From Favolaschia claudopus (Eukaryota > Basidiomycota > Agaricomycetes > Agaricales > Mycenaceae), in contig JAWWNJ010000016.1 in NCBI GenBank assembly GCA_037176885.1, positions 2,463,185 through 2,527,184 on the forward strand: DNA of 64,000 nucleotides, given 5' to 3'. Both the position numbers and the translations under genes were made by a program. Of this stretch, positions 45,848-57,044 are shown one piece after another. The number at the start of each line of letters is the position of its first letter. The stretch's first letter is position 1. Under the pieces are notes generated by a model, which made no database searches, was not told the origin of the DNA, and worked only from the letters and a program-made list of their open reading frames with translations.

Positions 45848-47401
45848 TCATCTATGATATCGATCCAGAAGAAACCCCGTCTCCCGCAACGCAGCAATCC
45901 GGTGCTCGACCTCTTGCGCAAACGTTTTCCACTTCCCATTGACAAACCGCCCGTCCCCGCGATACAGACAAAGCTGAATAAGAGACGGAAACATCACAGA
46001 AGGGTCGCCGTTGTTTGCGTTTTCGAAGAGCGATTCCGCCATAGTGACTACGATATTCCCGTCGAGCGCGGAGGTGATAGGGCAGATTTCGAGTCTTCTT
46101 AGTTGTGGGAGCGGAGTCGTAAATGGTTCGTTGGCGCTTAGCATCTCGAACAACTCGTCGCTGACGCAGGCGCACCCACAGACCATTAGCGTTCGCAAGG
46201 TTGGCACGAGTCGGAGGACGGAAAGAAGCTCAGCGGGAGTGAGCAGCTGGCCGCTTAGTGCGAGGTGCTCGAGTGCGAAATGCGACGATCGCGCGTGGAG
46301 ATCGAGGAGTGCAGGTGTGGGCGGCTGTTCCAGGCCTTCCCAAGACGATCGACGGGAGGATGATATCGCCAGCGAGCGAAGCCGAGGGAGGGAGAGCCCG
46401 CCCAACACCGTGTCCGTTTGACTACCCTGGCCCCATTCGAACTCAAAGTCGCGCAGTTCGGAAAGCAGAGCGTGTGGAAGCGGCGGAGGGAGCTGCGTAT
46501 CGACGTCGCACTCGAGGATGTGGGAGAATCTGCTATGTTCGAGCGAGCTGCATTGGACGAGGATCGCGTGCGCTACGTCGGATGTGAGGGGGAGGGACAG
46601 GTTCAGGGTAGTGAGTTGATGCCAATGGAACGTCGTTTCGAGAATCACGTCTGAGCAGTCTTGGAGGACGAGTTTGAGTGAACGTAGGAAGGGAGCGTGT
46701 TTGAATGAGTCGAGGATTTGGACTAGATCGGGGTCGATGTGGCCCTCCATTGTCAGCGCGAGATTCGTGAGAGCGGGGAACTCCGTTCTCGGAAGGGGAA
46801 ACATGTTGGGCGTGTAGTCGTCCTCGAAGATATCCAGAGTCAGAGATCGTAAACGAAGGCAAGTGTTGGGATTCGTCCACAACAAGTCAAGCCACCGGTC
46901 GTCGTATTCGTTCAGAGTGTCTTCGGAGAGCCAAGTGCGTCCGTGAATGATGGGTTCTGGGTTGTCGATGGTGATGAATAAGGGCAGGATCTGGGACCGT
47001 CGAAGAATGTCCGCGATGAAGGCGTCGACGCCGCCCTTTGCGAAAAGTTTAGTCTGCAGGCGGACGTTATCCCAGAGCCTGGGCGTTTTGAGAGCTATCT
47101 GCCGCCACCGAGAACATATGCGCGTCAGAAGCATCGGTGCCTGATTTGGATGGATTGTTGTGTAAATTTCATTGGAAGAGATATCGAGGTCGCGGCAGAA
47201 GAGGAAGATCATGATGAGAATTTCGGGAGGGAAGCGTTTGATCGCAGAGAGCGTTCCGGTGAGAAGAATCAAGAGTTGGCGACGTCGGACGGTTGGCTTG
47301 CTGTTCAAGTGCTCGGAACTCAAGATGCGGCGAATTTCTTGCGCTTGCGCGTCTGTTGGGACATCGTTGTAGCGGACCAGGCAGACCAGAGAGTCGTCCA
47401 T
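45848..47401 (-). CDS. F-box protein with LRR-like repeats, single exon
   Basis: 517 residues from ATG 47401. It has the canonical mushroom F-box layout: a coiled N-terminal region (AQEIRRILSSEHLNSK...RRRQLLILLTGTLSAIK), then FPPEILIMIFLFCRDLD and MLLTRICSRWRQIALKTPRL followed by W (F-box, about 57-110). After that come degenerate leucine-rich segments (RLRSLTLDIFEDD, PALTNLALTMEGHID, FLRSLKLVLQDCSDV, LTTLNLSLPLT, RLRSLAISSSRRSS, LEHLALSGQLLT). The role expected is a substrate adaptor of an SCF E3 ubiquitin ligase. The frame is intact without introns. Its promoter lies in the repeat-free spacer after 47401. Confidence 0.85.
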   Translation of the reverse strand: MDDSLVCLVRYNDVPTDAQAQEIRRILSSEHLNSKPTVRRRQLLILLTGTLSAIKRFPPEILIMIFLFCRDLDISSNEIYTTIHPNQAPMLLTRICSRWRQIALKTPRLWDNVRLQTKLFAKGGVDAFIADILRRSQILPLFITIDNPEPIIHGRTWLSEDTLNEYDDRWLDLLWTNPNTCLRLRSLTLDIFEDDYTPNMFPLPRTEFPALTNLALTMEGHIDPDLVQILDSFKHAPFLRSLKLVLQDCSDVILETTFHWHQLTTLNLSLPLTSDVAHAILVQCSSLEHSRFSHILECDVDTQLPPPLPHALLSELRDFEFEWGQGSQTDTVLGGLSLPRLRSLAISSSRRSSWEGLEQPPTPALLDLHARSSHFALEHLALSGQLLTPAELLSVLRLVPTLRTLMVCGCACVSDELFEMLSANEPFTTPLPQLRRLEICPITSALDGNIVVTMAESLFENANNGDPSVMFPSLIQLCLYRGDGRFVNGKWKTFAQEVEHRIAALRETGFLLDRYHR

Positions 47402-48005
47402 CTGTGTAGTGTGGTCAGATGATGTAGCTGTATTTATGATGTTTCAGCTCACAGCACGAATATTCTCTGCGCTAGGCAAAATTGCGATCGTGGCGAAGGA
47501 AGAGAGAGAAGTGTTACCCGGTCACGGTCACGGCACATTCCCACGTTTCGGGTCTTTCCGCCACATTGACCGTGTTCCTAAAAGTTAATCGATTGGTCGT
47601 AAATCGTCGCGTGAGGGCAGTTTCTTACTCAAGGTAACACCCCGAGCGAATTGATAGCAAATTGGACTTGGGATTGACATCGGAACACTGGCAGCTGTAA
47701 GGATTTGAATTCTCGTTCAATTACTAGATTAATATTCTGGAATTAAGAGGGCAAACGGTACTGGACAGTAGGCGACACGGCCATGAGTGTCGTTTCGACG
47801 GTATCGAAAATTTTCTCTGTGGTTTGCGGTCGAAATTTCATTATGGTGGGCTGGGAATGACCTAGGGACCACACCTTTCTATTTCGAAAGTCTTTAAGAA
47901 TATTATCGAAAGTCGGTATCTACCAACGACTGCGGCAATTTCCGGTACACTTAAAACCGACCGACAATCGTGCTGCTTGGGAAGAGAGAAGGATGAACGG
48001 ACAAT
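47402..48005. other. Spacer upstream of the F-box gene
   Basis: Contains the presumed promoter and 5' untranslated region of the gene at 45848-47401. No other feature seen. Confidence 0.4.
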
Positions 48006-48009
48006 TGGA

Positions 48010-48960
48010 GGCATCGAATCGAACCTAGCCTATATACTTGAGCGGCCCTCTAGTTCGCGGGAAGAAATCACCCTCATGAAGACAAGAAGCCGAATAGACA
48101 CTGGAGGATTTAGACTGAAGGAAATAGCACGGGTTTCGTTGACAGAGAGGTTGGAATGCGAGTAAATTGATCTGAATCAAGGTAATAGTGGGAAGGGAAG
48201 TCGAATGGCACCGAGGAAAGGAACAAACAGAAATTTACAGAGCATTAAGAGAGGCGCCGCCCAGGTTTGATGAGAATACGATTATTGAACTCGAGACACA
48301 GATTAGAAGACAGGGAAGCCGACAGATAAACAAGCATTTAGAGACAATTCCGAGTTGCTGAGGCAGAATAACAGCATTCCTGTACATTGCATCGGTGGAA
48401 TACGCAAGAGAAAGAATCGAAGTTGGTTATATTAGCGAAAGATCCAGAGTTCGTCGAAGATTTCTCGGAATGAAGCGCCGGAAAATATCGCATTCAAGCG
48501 CTCCAGATGGGGTATTATTGTACCAGGGGTTTCGGAGCTGAAGGCGTTCTGTATTCAGTGCAACCAGCGACGCGATTAGAGCTTAAAGTCCGACATCAAC
48601 TTGGAGCCTCGACTCTAGGGTTTCGGAAATTGAGAACAGCAAAGAGACAAAAACAATGATTTGAGGTCGACGAGGCAGTGGATCGAAAGAATTATAGGAG
48701 CTATCAGCAGAGTAGCAGCTTGACCAATGTGATCGTCGAATTTGAAGGCGACCGACCAGTTGCCATCGCAGTCGATGACAATATTGATTGAGTTATCGAA
48801 GCGACTTCGTGCGGTGGTTGAATAGATCCATAGAGCGCCCCAAATTACTAAAGTTTGAGGAAATTTGCTTGGGTCAAGTCCGAATTGGCCAATTTCACGA
48901 ACGGAGCCAAAGGTAAACCGTACTATGCAATTCAGAATATTTCAGATTTGAGTATGGTGA
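48010..48960. repeat. Direct repeat flanking an F-box gene, left copy
   Basis: Matches 52460-53650 in the same direction: ACTTGAGCG.CC, GAAATGACTTTCATGA-like text, CAACTTGGAGCC, GGTTTCGGAAAT, ACAAAAACAATGATTTGAGG and GCAGCTTGACCAATGTGATC. On the minus strand both copies read part of KF.DHIGQAA...DLK, so they descend from one gene. Confidence 0.6.
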
Positions 48961-49081
48961 GAACACTCACCACCAAGGCATCGACCGTAGCATTTTGAGC
49001 TGAAGTTGTGGGCGGTGTGAGGGACATGGAAAATCCCGGTACAAGAGCGGCGAGTTGTAGATGAAGAAGAAGAAAAATCAT
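48660..49081 (-). pseudogene. Decayed small secreted-type protein gene
   Basis: ATG 49081 opens a signal-peptide-like MIFLLLHLQLAALVPGFSMS ending at a GTGAGT donor (about 48968). After a TGCATAG acceptor the frame is protein-like in pieces (FDNSINIVIDCDGNWSVAFK) but stops interrupt it downstream. No family assigned. Confidence 0.25.
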
Positions 49082-49089
49082 GATGTAAG

Positions 49090-50008
49090 CTAATAAGCTG
49101 AGGGGTTAGAACAAATGAGCGGAGTATAAGTACTTCAACGATGACATTGCGAATGCTCGGGCAACAGCCTTAGACCGAGGGTGATTTCTGACTGTCTTCG
49201 GATAAGAACTGGAGTTGAATGAGGGGCGACGCAACTGCTGTTCATGGTCAAATCTGCGACTGTGTGAGATGCAATGTGCAACACATTATTATAAAGATGC
49301 ACCCTTGATCGTGATACCCGACCGCGGGCGAAGGGAGCTACCTGGAAGGAAGAAAGGAAAGTCCATGCTGAATCCATAGCACGTCGGCGAGGGGCTTGGG
49401 TGTTGATTGGCAACCGAAAAGATTGGCTTCTCGAGACACGATACAGGTAATTCGAATGCTTCGATTAGCTTTTGAACACGGTGGAACAGAATGGAAGACA
49501 CCTGGTGTAGCCGAAAGCTGCAGAGAGTCCGGACTGGATCCACATGGTCTTGGGGTAGAGAGTCGGCGGTGTTGCTCGAGCGAACAGAGTTGATTCACGA
49601 GAGGCGAAGGCTAGAGGAAATTCCAAAGGTTCAATCAACTTGGGCAGGGAGGGATTGGCAAATGGCCGATACGGAAGATGACGGTGCTCAATCGAGTTTT
49701 CAATCGCCTGAATGCAGGCCAAGCAGCATACACGGCATCATTGAGGCTTTTTTGAGGTCCAGCCTGACGTTTTCAAGGTCCCTGTCGACGCCAACCATCA
49801 ACAGCTGTGTGGAAGAGAAAGTACGGTGGGACTGTTGAAGGTGCATTTATAGCCTTCTTTGAGCCCAACTTCCAAGACGTCCATTCCATGGTGGGGGTTG
49901 GAAGACAACAGTGAAATCGGATCATCGGCAAATGCTATAGCCGAAGCAACGTGTCACAAACAACTTGACGTAATTTGGTTGAGCTTGCTTCCTGCCTTCA
50001 CCTTCGTC
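49090..50008. other. Gene-free, with weak about-165-bp tandem similarity
   Basis: Segments at about 49363-49490 and 49528-49650 share ordered words (GTCC..CTG.ATCCA, GAGAGGC/GAGACAC, TTC.AA.G.TTC.AT.A.CTT). The copies are too diverged for a firm call. Confidence 0.3.
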
Positions 50009-52390
50009 ATGCTCCCCGACGAAATCATCTCAGAGATTCTTTCTCCAGCCCTCAAAGTGCCTGATAAGCTGTTCGCCGACACTTCAGACGTCTCTCCCTT
50101 TGCCACTTACACTGTCTCTACCTCTGCCTACCTCCTGGTTTGCAAAGACTGGCTGCGCGTCGCCACTCCTCTGTTGTATGATACCGTGGTCTTACGCTCC
50201 AAATCCCAAGCGAACGCCCTCGAAAAAGTTTTGCGTAGGAATCCAGAGTTTAGCGCATTCATTAACAAGCTCAGGGTCGAAGGCGGATACGGTGCCGCTA
50301 TGCAGACGATTCTTGCGTCTGTCTCCAGTCTCCAGGATCTTTGGCTCTCGTTGTCGATTTGGTCGTCAGATAGCACGGTGGGACTCTGCAAAGGGCTTCC
50401 TCGCACCGATCCCAAGCGTGTGATCATATTCGACCCATTGCAATTGACGTCTAAACCTCCCAAAAACAAGCAACTCGATGCGTTGGTGGACACGCTGTTG
50501 GGGTGCATTAAAACGTGGCATCTTCTGGTATGATTCCGTTTTACAGTGTAGACCCTGTTGGCTAACTGCTTGACCTAGACAATCAGTATTCCGTATGGCT
50601 CTGAAGCCTTTCCAATACGGCTCGCAAGAGCCGAGAAATTGGTCGACTCAGTCACTCAATCGACTTCCATACAGACCGTTCATATTGCCGCTTCTTTTGT
50701 CGACCTCCCTCCGTTCATTCGGCGTCTTACCAATAGTCCGTCGATACGGGCCATCGAGTTTCTCAAGTCACACTCACCTGCCCTACGGTCAACTGTTGAG
50801 AATATCCCCGAGCTCAAAGCACTGGTGCATTTTGTTGGGAGTGGACAGTACGCCGCCTTTTACATGTCTTGATGGGATCTGATAAATTACAGAGCGATTC
50901 CTGACGCAGAAAAGACCGTGCCAGATGAGGTTATCCTGGACATTAGCCCTTCCCTGAACCCCTTCTTTGCCCCGCTATCGTCTGCATCTGACGCCACTCG
51001 AGACCTGATTTGGGGGCGTATCCTTTTCTTCGCTCTCGAGACGCCGGGTGCACTGCACGCACCGACTCGTCCCCCCGGCTCTTCGCCTTCGACTCATGCT
51101 CGTTCTTCGCGTCTGTCAATTCTTTACGTGTCAAAATATTTCAATGTATGTCCATCTGTTGCGATCTTACAATACCGTTCTCACCTCGTTGACAGCGGCT
51201 TGCTCTACCGTATCTATACGAGTCGCTTTCTATCAATCAGCACAACGCGGAGCCCATTGCGGAGCAAATGAAACAATATGACAGCCTGGGGCCAGTCATT
51301 CATTCCGTTCTCATTGACGATTATCAAATTGCCTGGGTTTGCTTGCAAACTATCATCTCTCGGGCAACTAATCTGAAGGTCTTCGCTGACAAAACATGGA
51401 ACGCGGGCTCGTATCTCGACCTTGAGCTGTTCATGCTGCTTGCTAGCACGGCGGGCCCGTCCCTGCAGGAGCTTCGGGTGGGACTCGACTTCTTCCCGAG
51501 TTCAGCCTCTCTCTTCCAATCATTTCACCGTCTTCGCATCCTAGATCTCCGAATAGTCGAACATAGCCTTTCCCCTAACGTGCCTCTCATCCCAACGATG
51601 CCCTTAACCTCCGACGCCCCCGGTCTAGAGTCGCTCCACACTCTACGCGTTATAGGCTCAAGTGCTGCCTTCCTGGCCACGATGAGCACAATCAGGCCGG
51701 TTTTACTTCACGGCTCCCGATGAAATGTTACTCATTGTATTCACCCTGCTCCTCTCAGGCTGCCTTCTCTCCATACAATCACTCTCCCGATCTACATCCA
51801 CGATGGCCATCACTTCGTTCATTTCATGAAGACTCACGGCGAACGTATACTACACCTTGTTGTTGGCTCGCTTCTCTCGTGCGACATGAACCATCTCCTC
51901 CTCTGCCCGAATCTCATTGATATTGAATTCCGCGGGGTGCGAGATTTGGTACTTAGGGGAAAGAAATCTGGATTTTGACAATTCACAGGAATATAACCTG
52001 GATCCAACCGTTCTTACCGCTCCGCACAATTGTCTAACGAAGATTACCGCCAGCCGTTTGCCAGAGTTTGTTTCGTTTCTCTTATTGCTTGTAGTTAGTC
52101 AGTGTGCTCAACAACATCTCTAGGAAAACATCTGCACTCGAAGTGGACATGCTACCTTTTTTGAGGGAAATTCGGCTCCGCGACTTCAAGTGGCCGACGA
52201 CGGAGTAAGTCCCGTATTGTTCCTCAGCCGTGTTGATAGTACTTATCACGCTGCGGAATTCAGACGTGAAATCAAGAAGAGTGGAAACGTCGCGATTGCG
52301 GAGTCGCTACAGCGAAGAGGGATTAAATTTTTCGATTCGACGGGTATGCATTGGATCCCGCGCGTGAAGAGTAGCAGGGGAAGAAACTGA
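50009..52390 (+). CDS. Large multi-exon F-box-family protein
   Basis: ATG 50009 starts MLPDEIISEILSPALKV, the opening of a very large mushroom family, followed by ATYTVSTSAYLLVCKDWLRV and ALEKVLRRNPEFSAFINKLR. A 51-bp intron (50528-50578) joins WHLL|TISIPYG. Later exons encode TVPDEVILDISPSLNPFF, LSILYVSKYFN|RLALPYLYESLSI across a GTATGT...GACAG intron, LRILDLRIVEHSLS, IDIEFRG|EYNLDP, MLPFLREIRLRDFKWPTTE|, and finally REIKKSGNVAIAESLQRRGI and HWIPRVK before the stop at 52390. The presumed role is SCF substrate adaptor. One join, around 51700-51760 (TMSTI to LPSLHTITLPI), has no donor in the needed phase, so a one-base defect or an unusual splice is possible. Confidence 0.7.
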
Positions 52391-52459
52391 TGAGGCGCTG
52401 GCGGGTATCAATACGAATACTTCGTCTCTGTAACAAAAGAAAGAAGGTTAATGAACTTT

Positions 52460-53650
52460 GGGGGCTGCGAATCGAACTGAACCCGTTGGGTGAAAATCCA
52501 AACTCAGTAATTTCTGACACGAATTCGAATGATTGAGTGACGATACTTGAGCGCGCCTCCAGTTTGTGTGAAGAAATGACTTTCATGAGAACAAGAAGAC
52601 CTGAGACGAATTGTTGAAAGTGTAAGTAAACAAAATTGTTCTCATTTGAGCGGCCCGGGGGCAAGATTGAACGTTTAGAGAGACTTTTTGCTGTTGCGGG
52701 AGGAAGCCAGTCGAACGAGAGAAGATTGAACGCTTTGGAGAGACCTGTGCGGTTGCTCGACGGAAACTAAGGATTGCGTTTGAATGCGAGCAAAATAACC
52801 AAAATAAGAACTAAGAGCTGGGCGTAAAAGGTTTGTCGGAATGTAAAGAGGGCGAAAGACATTGGGTGGGAGAGGAAGTTGTAGCATCATGAAAATGAGG
52901 AAGAAATTCGAGTGGTATACGCTGGGTACAAGCAAGAGGCTAGAACCTCCACCTAGGAAGCGCAAGAGTTCGATCAGAATACGAGCGCCAGTTGGGATGG
53001 TATCGAGACGGAAGTCGGAACGGATAGAGATTCAGAGTGAGGTCAGAAGTAGAGATGGGTCGACGTGGAAGATTAAGAAAGCCATTCCTAAGAATATCGT
53101 TGAGATCAAAAGGAGTGTGTCAGCGTACGCGTAGTGGTTGCCGTAGAGGAAGATCGGACAGCGTAGAATTCTAGGAGTTTGGCGACTGCGAAGATGTTTC
53201 GGAATAAAATGACAGAGAATACCCCATCAAAGCGCGCCAGGTGGAGAGTTTACCTGGAGTTTTGGTGAGCTGAAGACGTAACTGAGCGAGATCGAATTCC
53301 AACATCAACTTGAGTCTTGGCCTAGAGCCTGGAGGGTTTCGGAAATCAAAAACAGTAAAGACGGGGACCAAAACAATAATTTGAGGTCGGCGAGACAGTC
53401 GATTGGAGGTTTTCTGGGAGATATCCGCAGACTAGCAGCTTGACCAATGTGATCATTGAATTTGAAAGCATCCAATGAGTTGTCCGAGTCGGTCGGAGTC
53501 GTCCGAGTCGATGACAATAAGTAAGTTGTCAGAGCGACTCCGTCAAGCGGCCAAGTGGACTATATGAGTGCAGCCCCGATGACCAAAAGTCGAGTGAATT
53601 TGCCTGAGCCGGGAGCATACAAGGCGTCGGTTCGAGAAACCGAGCATGGA
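52460..53650. repeat. Direct repeat flanking an F-box gene, right copy
   Basis: Second copy of the 48010-48960 segment, with the same ordered landmarks (GCGCCAGGTGG..., CAACATCAACTTGAGTC, GGGTTTCGGAAAT, AGCAGCTTGACCAATGTGAT). It has extra internal duplication (ATTGAACG.TT.GAGAGA twice near 52667 and 52723). Confidence 0.6.
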
Positions 53651-53659
53651 AATTGGAGC

Positions 53660-55200
53660 AAGAAGAGGTTGTTTACCCGTATTGATTTCGCAAGCTATTT
53701 CCTTCTTTGGCACCTCCCGTCACCACGGTACACGACGGTGTCGACGCCCCGTCTCTTCACCCGCTGCTGTAGTCCTCGACGCCGACGCTGTGCTCCACTA
53801 TGATGACACTACACCGACTCTACACGTCTCAATTCCCAATTCATCGGAAAATTTAAGCTATTCAGCGCCTGGATGCTTTTTCGATCTCTTCGCCTGCTTA
53901 GCGTCTTTCGGAGAGTACACTGGCCTATGGGTCCCACCACGAACGCTGTTACTTCCTCTCATAGCGTTGGCTTGGCCTCCGGGAGGCTTGAGGTTGAAGA
54001 GAGCTTTTCTGGACGGGTCTTGCGGGTCGGCGGGTCGATCGTATCGGCGAGGTCATTCCGGCGCCTTTTCTCTCGTCGAAGCGAGTGCTACGTGCTGGAA
54101 GGTGCTAAGAGCTAGGAGTTAGCTAGCATAGAATCTTTCATCGGTGAGTCTTAGCGTCCTCTTACTTCAATTCCTTCATTTGCTTGAGACTCACCGACTG
54201 TTCTCCTGTAGAACCATCTCTTCTTCGTTTCCCGTCCCCGTGATCACCGCTCCCATTCCGTCTCTTCTTTGCCACCGTCGCCGCTTCTTCAGGTCTTCCC
54301 ACGCGCCTACATCCCACCCATCCCGGCTCGTCCCATTACTTCCACGCCCATGTCTACCGATACCGACGCCGTCGTCCGCTGAGATCTAGCCTTCATATCC
54401 GCCGCCGTTTTCTGCAGTAGAGAGGATGTCAGCCGTCCAACCCTCCATGCGCCACGCGCGCCGCCCTGCACCATCATTTTCGTCAGCATTGTCGCCTACT
54501 ATACGCCTACCACCTTCCAAACGACGCGCCGAAGCGCACGCGGTGGTCGGACGCGATTATGTGGGCGTTCTTTACGCATACCACGATCCCCCCACCTCAA
54601 ACCAATTCGCCCCATTCCTCCTTTCAGCTACCACATCGCGCTCGGGGTTTCGCGAGTAAGCTCCCGCGGCCCCGCCGTTGCATCCCCTCTTATCCGACGT
54701 CTGCCCTGTCATCACGCCCCGGGGAAAGGGTATATCTTCCTCTCGACCTCGCTAACCGACACCCGCTCCCTTCCGAAGAGCTCCATTCCTCGGTGTTCCG
54801 ACCGTCCCCCCTCGAATCCAGCCGCAAGTAACGCGTCCCGCTCACCACCTCGCCACTCTGGCCCGTCCGCGCTGTCCCCGCCATTTTTAGAGCACCTTTT
54901 TGTAGGGAATCTGGATCTTGTGTATTTCGAATACGCACTCGTTTCGTCGTGTTTCTCGTTTGAGATCCGAGGACGACATGCACGGGGCGATGACGCGCGG
55001 GTGGGATCAGCGTGTAGGGACGGATTCGGAAGGTCGAGGGAGGCAGGGGCCGTGGGGAAGGAGGGGGAGGACGGGGAGAGGGACAAGAAGGAGGATAGGG
55101 AGGGAAGGGGTCGTGGGGATGGGGATGACGTAGGTCATGGTGATGGGGCGGGTTCAGGGGGCGGGAGGAGTGGGCGGGGATTGCGAGGAAGGAGAAGCGG
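53660..55200. other. C/T-rich then G-rich gene-poor stretch
   Basis: Several overlapping frames on both strands result from skewed composition. None carries a recognisable domain or convincing introns. Confidence 0.4.
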
Positions 55201-55259
55201 GGTGCGGTGCCGCGGCGTGGAGGTGAAAGACGATGAGGTAGAAGCGGAGGAAGAGGACG

Positions 55260-56420
55260 ACTGCGTGGTCGCCATTCGCCGTGTGACGTCTAGCAGCGCG
55301 GATACTGTACACACCTTCGCCTTGGGGGATGGCGCTGATGTTCCGCGCTGTGTCTGTCTTCGTCGGCGGCATGCTAGGAGGCAGGAGGAGCTCGGGGGGA
55401 TTGTGAGTAAGGAGACGCGGGGCGCGAGGGTGCGGTGCGTGGTGGGGAAAGACCTGTAGACGGAGGAGGGGGAGGATGAGGAGGAGGGGGTGGTGGTCGT
55501 CATTCGCCGCGCGACGGCTTTGATATAGCAGCGCGGATGCGCTGTTTCGCTTGGTGATGGGGTCCAGACGTTCCGCGCTTTCTCTGTGTCTTCGTTGGCG
55601 ACATGTATCGCTGCGCTGCCGCCTATGATTCTCAGACGCGAGGGATGTGAGGCGGAGGCGGCGAGCGATCCTTTTAGGAGGGCGGGAGGTGAAGGTGAGA
55701 GATGGCGGGGGTGTGGATTGCGGAGGAGGACAACGGCATTCGCCGTTCGACGTCTAGTAGCGCGGATACTGTACGCACCCTCGCTTGGGGCTTGGGGATG
55801 GCGCTGATGTTCCGCGCTTTCTCCGTGTCTTGTACTTGTGCCGTTCCGCCGGCGCCTGCGATCGTCGGAGGCGAGGGATGGAGGTTGAGGCAGCGCGCGA
55901 TTCGGCCAAGAGGGAGGGAGGTAGAGGCGAGTGCTGGTGGGGGTGTGGATTGCGGAGAAGGAGGGCTGCGTGGAGCGGTGGAAGGATGAAGCTGCCGGGA
56001 AGTGCGTTACCGACTGTACCTAGGACTCACAAGGTCGAAGGAGTCAGAGGTGGTGGGGAGGGAGGGCGATTAGGGGAGGGACAAGAGGGGAGAGAAGGGA
56101 GAACGGGGGATGGTGCTGGTGTAGGTGTAGGTGGCGGAAGAAGATCTAGGAGGGCGGGAGGCGCTGGACGCAATGGTGGTGAAGGAGAAGCGGGGCGTGA
56201 GGGTGTGGTGCGTGGGGGTGAAAGATGATGAGGTAGAAGCGGAGGAAGAGGAGGTGGTGGCGGTGTGGCGCAGATCCTGCGCTATTCGACGTCTGGATGC
56301 GCACCTTCGCTGGGGGGTATGCTATATTCGCGCGTCGCGCTGGAATTATATCTTCGCTTTTTACACGTACAGCTACGCCGGTGCTTGCGACCGTCAGAAG
56401 CGAGGGATGGGAGGCCGAGG
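55260..56420 (+). repeat. Diverged tandem repeat, four units
   Basis: Units begin near 55265, 55500, 55733 and 56279 with variants of GCCATTCGCCGTGTGACGTC, then TAGCAGCGCGGATACTGTAC, ACCTTCGC, GATGTTCCGCGCT and CTGCGATCGTC..AGGCGAGGGA + TG. Spacing is about 235 bp for the first three, with the fourth displaced. GC-rich. Confidence 0.6.
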
Positions 56421-57044
56421 CGGCGAGAGTTCGGTTAGAGGGGGAGGTGGAGGCGAGTGCGGGTGCGGGTGGAGGCGTGGATTGCTGAGAAGAGAAGAAG
56501 GGCGACGTGGATCTGTGGAAGGATGGAGCCCGGGAGGTGGTGGTCGGCGGTGCACGAGGATGAGAGAGGGGACGAAGAGGAAGGGGGAGAGATGGCTTTC
56601 GGGATATAGACGCCTGTGCCAGGGAAGAGTGTATGGTGATGGGGCGGGACGAGGACGTTCGGAGCGAAGGTACTTTGTTTTGACTGTACGTCGTATCTTT
56701 CTAATCCTGTAAGGCGGCGCAGGTTTGAAGGACATGTCGGATTACGGAATTGAGATCTTCTTACAATCTCCTCCATTTCCTTCTCGTTTCATGGCGCTCA
56801 CCATCGTAACCAATTACTTTTGGAAATCTGCTCAACCTTCATGAGAACGGACACCACCTTCGATTCGATACCGTCAGCCGTGTAACAAACGTTGAAATCA
56901 TTCTTAGAAACAAAGGAAATCTACTTGAAAGGAAGTCAACGTATGAAGAACAATGCAATCCTCTCGAGACGTGGATTTGCCGAACGCGTGCCACCTGCCT
57001 CTTGTCTTTCATCTTCAAGTTTCACGCCGTGCCACTACACCCAC

